This document shows positions 6,201 through 6,694 of a DNA stretch of 6,694 nucleotides, piece after piece. Numbering within the stretch: the first letter of the stretch is position 1; each line of letters begins with the position of its first letter. This DNA comes from Kiritimatiellia bacterium (GTDB lineage: Bacteria; Verrucomicrobiota; Kiritimatiellia; RFP12; UBA1067): contig JAFRNO010000383.1 of NCBI GenBank assembly GCA_017430155.1, positions 1-6,694 on the forward strand, given 5' to 3'. A program made the translations under genes and the position numbers. Below the pieces are notes generated by a model. The model saw nothing but the letters and a program-made list of their open reading frames with translations, did no database searches and was not told the DNA's origin.

Positions 6201-6694
6201 TGGCGATTGTTCCGCTCCCCTTGACATAACCGAAGAGGCCGCGTGGCAACGTGGAAGACGTCATCGTCGACGACAGATTTCCAATCACGTGTCCGTCACC
6301 GTCAAAGTTTCCGCTGAACGGCTTTGTCTCTGCATTTCCGATAGGCGCCCACCCGTAGGAAGAGAGGTCCAAGTCGCCTGTCACCTTCAGATGCTCACCG
6401 GCAAATGTCCGACTATTGTTAACCGCATCGCGGAACGCGACGAATGTCGCATTGTTTGGAATCTGGTAAGGATCTGCCGCGGTGCCGGAACCGACAACCA
6501 GGCTATGGTCGTTGAGGTTCACCGTTACGCCTTCCGGAACAGCCGTTGGGATAAACTCCAGCGAATCCTTCAGGAGCGTCAATGTCTCACCGGATTCCGA
6601 GTACTGGATGGCCTGCGCCAAAGTCCCGTAATAGTACGTGTCGCCGGTATTGGGATCCGTCACCGTTGCGGCGTATGTCAGCAACTTGCTGTCA
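1..6694 (-). CDS. Internal part of a giant modular beta-helix surface/secreted protein (adhesin-like), incomplete at both ends
   Basis: Reading the minus strand with codons starting at 6693 gives 2231 sense codons and no stop, ending exactly at base 1. Neither the real start nor the stop is in the window, so the protein exceeds 2231 residues and 200 kDa. The internal Met codons lie inside repeats and are not credible starts. The translation holds nine degenerate copies of a boundary motif (V-A-x-I-G-x-x-x-Y-x-T-L-x-E-A ... G-D-T-V-x-V-L-x-D-V), two GLUG-type regions (V-G-G-L-[VI]-G), a Cys-Thr-Phe beta-ladder, a Ser-Thr beta-ladder and one InlB_B/Flg_new-type repeat. All are typical of large extracellular proteins of host-associated bacteria. 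No signal peptide, membrane segment, LPxTG motif, autotransporter barrel or catalytic signature is visible; export and anchoring signals would sit at the missing ends. A role in adhesion or surface layering is inferred from architecture only. A polysaccharide-lyase-like activity cannot be excluded but nothing supports it. Confidence 0.93.
283..834 (-). repeat. GLUG-like repeat region 2
   Basis: It opens with D-L-T-G-T-T-W-S-P-V and Y-N-G...I-I-V-Q-G-N-N-K-S-I-S-G-L, which parallels the leader of region 1. Weaker GLUG turns follow: A-A-F-I-G-A-I-S (592-615), S-G-G-L-I-G-Y-A (502-525), S-G-A-L-M-G-H-A (382-405) and T-G-I-L-F-G-T-S (near 300). Between them lie D-N-C-H-V-V-D, K-D-C-S-V-E-N-C and similar Cys-containing strands. 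Composition is about 48-52% GC in the lines counted, like region 1 and unlike the middle of the window. Confidence 0.75.
808..930 (-). repeat. Boundary motif copy R9
   Basis: Near-consensus: V-A-K-I-G-E-T-S-Y-D-S-L-Q-A-A-L-D-A-A, then G-A-D-V-T-V-E-I-L-D-D-I-D-L. It starts immediately after the InlB_B-type repeat and runs into the W-S-P-V leader of the second GLUG-like region, the same order (boundary motif, W-x-P leader, GLUG) as after R1. Confidence 0.8.
931..1131 (-). repeat. InlB_B / Flg_new-type (Listeria-Bacteroides) repeat
   Basis: About 67 residues reading V-I-T-Y-A-T-T-H-G-T-A-P-A, then an acidic/Asn linker, then V-P-G-Y-T-F-V-G-W-D-K-S and I-T-G-P-V-T-I-T-A-I-W-K-A. The P-G-Y-T-F-x-G-W and T-I-T-A-x-W signatures define this small ubiquitin-like beta-grasp repeat, common in internalins and in large surface proteins of gut bacteria, where it usually acts as a spacer or stalk. 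There is only one copy here, placed between the exit motif and R9, which follows directly. Confidence 0.85.
1141..1233 (-). repeat. Exit motif copy (GGTF...FVADGYVKV)
   Basis: The best copy of the exit element: G-G-T-F-D-V-V-D-D-A-F-V-A-D-G-Y-V-K-V, then a short Asn/Gln linker and V-D-V-V-P-G. It ends the module that started at R8 and precedes the InlB_B-type repeat. Confidence 0.68.
1393..1782 (-). repeat. Beta-helix with x-Cys-Thr-[FL] rungs
   Basis: After T-F-K-N-V-S-F-N-F-G come four rungs: E-G-C-T-L-N-G (Cys codon 1699-1701), T-G-C-T-F-N-Q (1648-1650), K-D-C-T-F-T-N (1579-1581) and D-N-C-T-F-V-N (1492-1494). The Cys residues are 17, 23 and 29 residues apart. Between rungs lie aromatic stretches (F-S-Y-G-D, D-Y-H-M-W-A-Y-S, F-I-N-V-Y-N-E-S-G). 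The CTF spacing with Asn corners is typical of right-handed parallel beta-helices, with the Cys stacked inside. From memory, a similar SYG...DYxxWxYS...CTF...VYNE segment occurs in surface proteins of gut Firmicutes and Actinobacteria. The module closes with D-V-I-I-S-N-S-G. No active-site signature is seen. Confidence 0.75.
1882..2004 (-). repeat. Boundary motif copy R8
   Basis: It reads Y-V-A-Q-I-V-R-G-G-E-V-V-S-K-H-E-S-L-A-E-A-V-A-A-A, then T-G-D-T-I-S-V-L-K-A-G-A-Y-T-L. The Tyr of the Y-x-T-L core is replaced by His (H-E-S-L). The helix and G-D-T-I strand are the best preserved in the window. It is followed by N-V-T-V-E-G-A-V-D-G-V-A-F and leads into the Cys-Thr-Phe ladder. Confidence 0.8.
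2038..2178 (-). repeat. Boundary motif copy R7
   Basis: It reads V-A-K-I-G-T-T-T-Y-T-T-F-A-D-A-I-E-A-A, then an insertion containing A-A-E-H-E-G, then Y-P-Q-I-E-V-L-D-D-S-A-T-L. The first half is nearly identical in pattern to R9 (V-A-K-I-G-x-T-x-Y). It is followed after a few residues by D-W-K-I-A-D-G-Y-L-V (2011-2043), an exit-like element, and then directly by R8 only 58 residues after the start of R7. The beta-ladder usually found between motifs is absent. Confidence 0.78.
2188..2250 (-). repeat. Exit motif copy, degenerate (FAAAEGYALV)
   Basis: D-A-F-A-A-A-E-G-Y-A-L-V-E-S-G-T-Y-T-Y-T-P matches the second half of the exit element (x-A-x-G-Y-x-x-V followed by a Tyr-rich strand) and sits immediately before R7. 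The GGxF start is missing. Confidence 0.5.
2371..2490 (-). repeat. Boundary motif copy R6
   Basis: It reads F-E-A-Q-I-G-Q-T-L-Y-A-T-L-A-E-G-L-A-S-A, then D-G-A-T-V-V-M-V-S-D-V-T-L. It is close to consensus, with both the T-L-A-E helix and the T-V-x-x-V-x-D-V-T-L strand. About 20 residues later comes H-T-I-T-A-N-G-H-V-I. The next boundary motif starts only 104 residues downstream, so there is room for only a few beta strands. Confidence 0.78.
2572..3267 (-). repeat. Ser-Thr beta-ladder module
   Basis: After I-T-L-D-L-G-G-K-T-L, a turn of the form [DN/G]-S-[TA]-[LV]-T-[LIMV] recurs: STLNV (Ser codon at 2998-3000), SAITL (2977-2979), STLTL (2890-2892), STVTM (2827-2829), SAVTI (2743-2745), STLTI (2665-2667) and STVTA (2587-2589). 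From STLTL on, spacings are 21, 28, 26 and 26 residues, which is the rung length of a parallel beta-helix. A C-E-N-C pair lies near the start (3079-3090). The stretch resembles N-terminal halves of autotransporter-like and other beta-helical passenger proteins, but no membrane barrel is present in the window. Confidence 0.72.
3268..3396 (-). repeat. Boundary motif copy R5
   Basis: It reads F-V-A-K-V-I, then M-Y-A-T-Y-E-D-A-F-A-A-A, then T-G-D-T-V-Q-L-L-G-D-V-D-M. The TL of the consensus is T-Y, but the Ala-rich helix and the G-D-T-V-x-L-L-x-D-V strand are intact. It is followed by the first-rung element I-T-L-D-L-G-G-K-T-L-E-L and opens the Ser-Thr ladder module. Confidence 0.78.
3406..3504 (-). 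repeat. Exit motif copy with a Cys pair (GGVF...NCAAGCVAV)
   Basis: It starts with G-G-V-F-D-R-Y and continues with S-N-C-A-A-G-C-V-A-V and Y-P-G-Y-A-Y-E-V-V. It aligns with the GGTF...FVADGYVKV element at 1141-1233. I know similar GGxF...AxGYxxV endings in other large gut-bacterial surface proteins, from memory. In this copy the usual hydrophobic residue three before the Gly and the Tyr after it are both Cys (codons at 3466-3468 and 3454-3456). Confidence 0.65.
3505..4110 (-). other. Beta-helix-like module after R4
   Basis: Strands V-T-I-E-N-L-A-F-T-G-F-G, L-T-L-K-G-V-A-I-S-S-F-N-D-C-A, V-T-L-D-G-V-V-I-D-G-A, V-T-V-A-A-A-E-I-K-N-V-A-Y-G-L and V-V-T-V-D-A-E-T-A-L-Y repeat a V-T-[ILV]-x-x-[ALV] pattern every 25-35 residues, as expected for rungs of a right-handed parallel beta-helix. 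Asp, Glu and Ala are abundant. This is one of the most GC-rich parts of the window (about 73-75% in the lines counted), with GCG, GAC, GGC and ACG codons dominating. The module leads into the exit motif at 3406-3504. Confidence 0.6.
4111..4233 (-). repeat. Boundary motif copy R4
   Basis: A near-consensus copy: A-R-V-V-A-G-E-T-T-T-Y-Y-N-T-L-V-E-A-V-A-A-A, then G-A-T-V-E-V-L-A-D-V-T-L-A-D-G-S-L. The helix-like V-E-A-V-A-A-A piece and the V-E-V-L-A-D-V strand match R8 closely. It is followed by I-T-L-K-S-E-E-G-K-L-Y-T-V in place of the usual LDGxG rung. Confidence 0.8.
4234..4665 (-). other. Short Thr/Val/Gly-rich beta module after R3
   Basis: After the rung L-D-G-Q-G-N-T-L come W-A-I-K-G-G, T-V-T-L-S-N-I-T-V-K-Y and several low-complexity strands dominated by Ala, Thr, Val and Gly (G-N-V-I-I-G-E-N-V-V-L, V-T-V-A-N-G-A-N-A-T-V-K). 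It closes with G-L-Y-Y-A-V-A-D-G-A-L-A-L-R before R4. It looks like a short, degenerate beta-helix segment. No known domain is recognised. Confidence 0.5.
4666..4800 (-). repeat. Boundary motif copy R3 (divergent)
   Basis: It reads F-V-I-K-K-N-A-A-D-G, then I-Y-V-Y-E-T-L-P-L-A-G, then A-D-G-D-V-I-T-M-M-G-D-A-T-L. The Y-x-T-L and D-G-D-V...D-A-T-L pieces can be aligned with the other copies, but the Ala-rich helix is shortened and contains a Pro. It is followed by V-T-L-D-G-Q-G-N-T-L, the clearest first-rung element in the window. This is the least certain of the nine copies. Confidence 0.5.
4801..5361 (-). other. Beta-helix-like module after R2
   Basis: An Ala/Gly/Val-rich stretch that starts with the rung F-D-G-N-G-F-K-L. 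Short beta-strand turns follow: V-K-N-V-E-F-T-N-L, L-T-V-E-G-C-T-F-G-D-N, V-T-V-V-G-N-S-F-V-G, A-T-V-T-N-N-V-F-S-K-N and L-A-L-T-G-N-V-I-N-D. The recurring [GN]-[CNV]-x-F or G-N-x-[FI] turns separated by roughly 25-30 residues resemble parallel beta-helix rungs with Asn/Gly corners. No catalytic motif of pectate lyases is apparent. It ends in L-A-D-A-N-G-D-A-I-A-I, just before R3. Confidence 0.6.
5362..5490 (-). repeat. Boundary motif copy R2
   Basis: It reads Q-K-V-L-V-T-E-A-D-G-T-V-V-G-K-Y-S-L-A-G-A-L-E-V-L, then G-R-I-A-T-L-L-M-D-V. The Y-x-L-x-x-A-L core is kept, but the usual G-D-T-V strand is G-R-I-A-T-L-L. A first-rung element T-F-D-G-N-G-F-K-L follows about 10 residues later. The copy sits just after the abrupt rise in GC near 5515. 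Confidence 0.65.
5605..6375 (-). repeat. GLUG-repeat region 1
   Basis: The region opens with a leader at 6274-6375 that reads D-L-S-S-Y-G-W-A-P-I-G, then P-F-S-G-N-F-D-G-D-G-H-V-I-G-N-L, the arrangement usually seen ahead of GLUG repeats. Six glycine turns follow: NVGALIGY (6139-6162), NIGGLVGN (6049-6072), SVGGLIGT (5941-5964), AVGGLVGT (5848-5871), GVGGIVGI (5725-5748) and a degenerate VTGGLAAD (5605-5628). Their spacings are 30, 36, 31, 41 and 40 residues. Between them lie strands of the type I-x-D-C-x-V-x-G. GLUG repeats are known from bacterial surface proteins and are thought to form beta-helical stacks; the ligand is unknown. Base composition is clearly lower in GC than in the next module. 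Confidence 0.85.
6553..6672 (-). repeat. Boundary motif copy R1
   Basis: First of nine protein-level repeats. It reads A-A-T-V-T-D...Y-Y-Y-G-T-L-A-Q-A-I-Q, then S-G-E-T-L-T-L-L-K-D. The hallmark pieces are the aromatic-x-T-L-x-x-A stretch, probably a short helix, and the G-x-T-x-x-L-L-x-D strand. A short insertion (D-P-N-T-G-D) lies between the first strand and the Tyr run. About 15 residues later comes the first-rung element V-N-L-N-D-H-S-L. The copy opens the module carrying the first GLUG region. Confidence 0.75.

Noticed and set aside
6283..6312. Calcium-binding loop suggested by N-F-D-G-D-G-H
   Set aside because: The piece is part of the P-F-x-G-x-F-D-G-x-G-H-x-I leader usual for GLUG-type regions, and the spacing does not fit an EF-hand or an RTX nonapeptide array.
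1..6694. CRISPR array or DNA tandem-repeat tract, suspected from the repetitive look of the sequence
   Set aside because: The repeats are diverged at the DNA level, differ in spacing, and are only clear after translation. There are no identical direct repeats with uniform spacers.
1..6694. Cell-wall sorting signal, PEP-CTERM, type IX sorting domain or autotransporter barrel
   Set aside because: None is visible. L-P-K-N-V near 1860 and L-P-T-D-P near 5600 only superficially resemble LPxTG and lack the hydrophobic and basic tail. Any anchor must lie outside the window.

Overview
The window lies entirely inside one gene. On the minus strand a single frame (codons running from 6693 down to 1) is open for all 2231 codons, with no stop and no convincing start, so both ends of the gene lie outside. 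The translation is rich in Thr, Val, Ala, Gly and Asp and poor in Lys and Arg. It is a string of beta-strand-rich modules and reads as part of a giant secreted or surface-exposed beta-helix (adhesin-like) protein. There is no intergenic DNA, RNA gene, promoter, terminator, mobile element or CRISPR array in the window.

Layout in protein order (high to low coordinates). The first boundary motif (R1, 6553-6672) leads into a GLUG-repeat region (5605-6375). R2 (5362-5490) leads to an Ala/Gly-rich beta-helix-like stretch (4801-5361), R3 (4666-4800) to a short one (4234-4665), and R4 (4111-4233) to another (3505-4110) that ends in a GGxF exit motif (3406-3504). R5 (3268-3396) leads to a regular Ser-Thr beta-ladder (2572-3267). 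R6, R7 and R8 (2371-2490, 2038-2178, 1882-2004) are crowded together, and R8 leads to a beta-helix with four x-Cys-Thr-[FL] rungs (1393-1782). A second exit motif (1141-1233) and an InlB_B/Flg_new-type repeat (931-1131) follow. R9 (808-930) then opens a second GLUG-like region (283-834), and an unassigned Gly/Thr tail (1-282) runs off the window.

Most modules follow one scheme: a boundary motif with a probable short helix, then a first rung often resembling LDGxGxxL, then a ladder of short beta strands, and in some modules an exit motif like GGxF...ADGYxxV. I infer a chain of separate beta-helical beads, each with its own cap.

Base composition is mosaic within this one frame. The GLUG regions at the two ends and the core of the Cys-Thr-Phe ladder are about 43-55% GC in the lines I counted, against about 70-75% GC in the middle modules. 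The change near 5515 falls at a module boundary. This fits assembly by module exchange or duplication.

Organism: high GC, a giant acidic surface protein, GLUG plus InlB_B repeats and the Y-x-T-L-x-E-A boundary motif recall proteins of gut-associated bacteria. From memory I would consider Kiritimatiellota/Verrucomicrobiota-Lentisphaerota first and host-associated Actinobacteria or Firmicutes second. The window holds no marker gene, so this is a weak guess. I do not see a new multi-gene system; what merits attention is the modular and mosaic build of this one protein.
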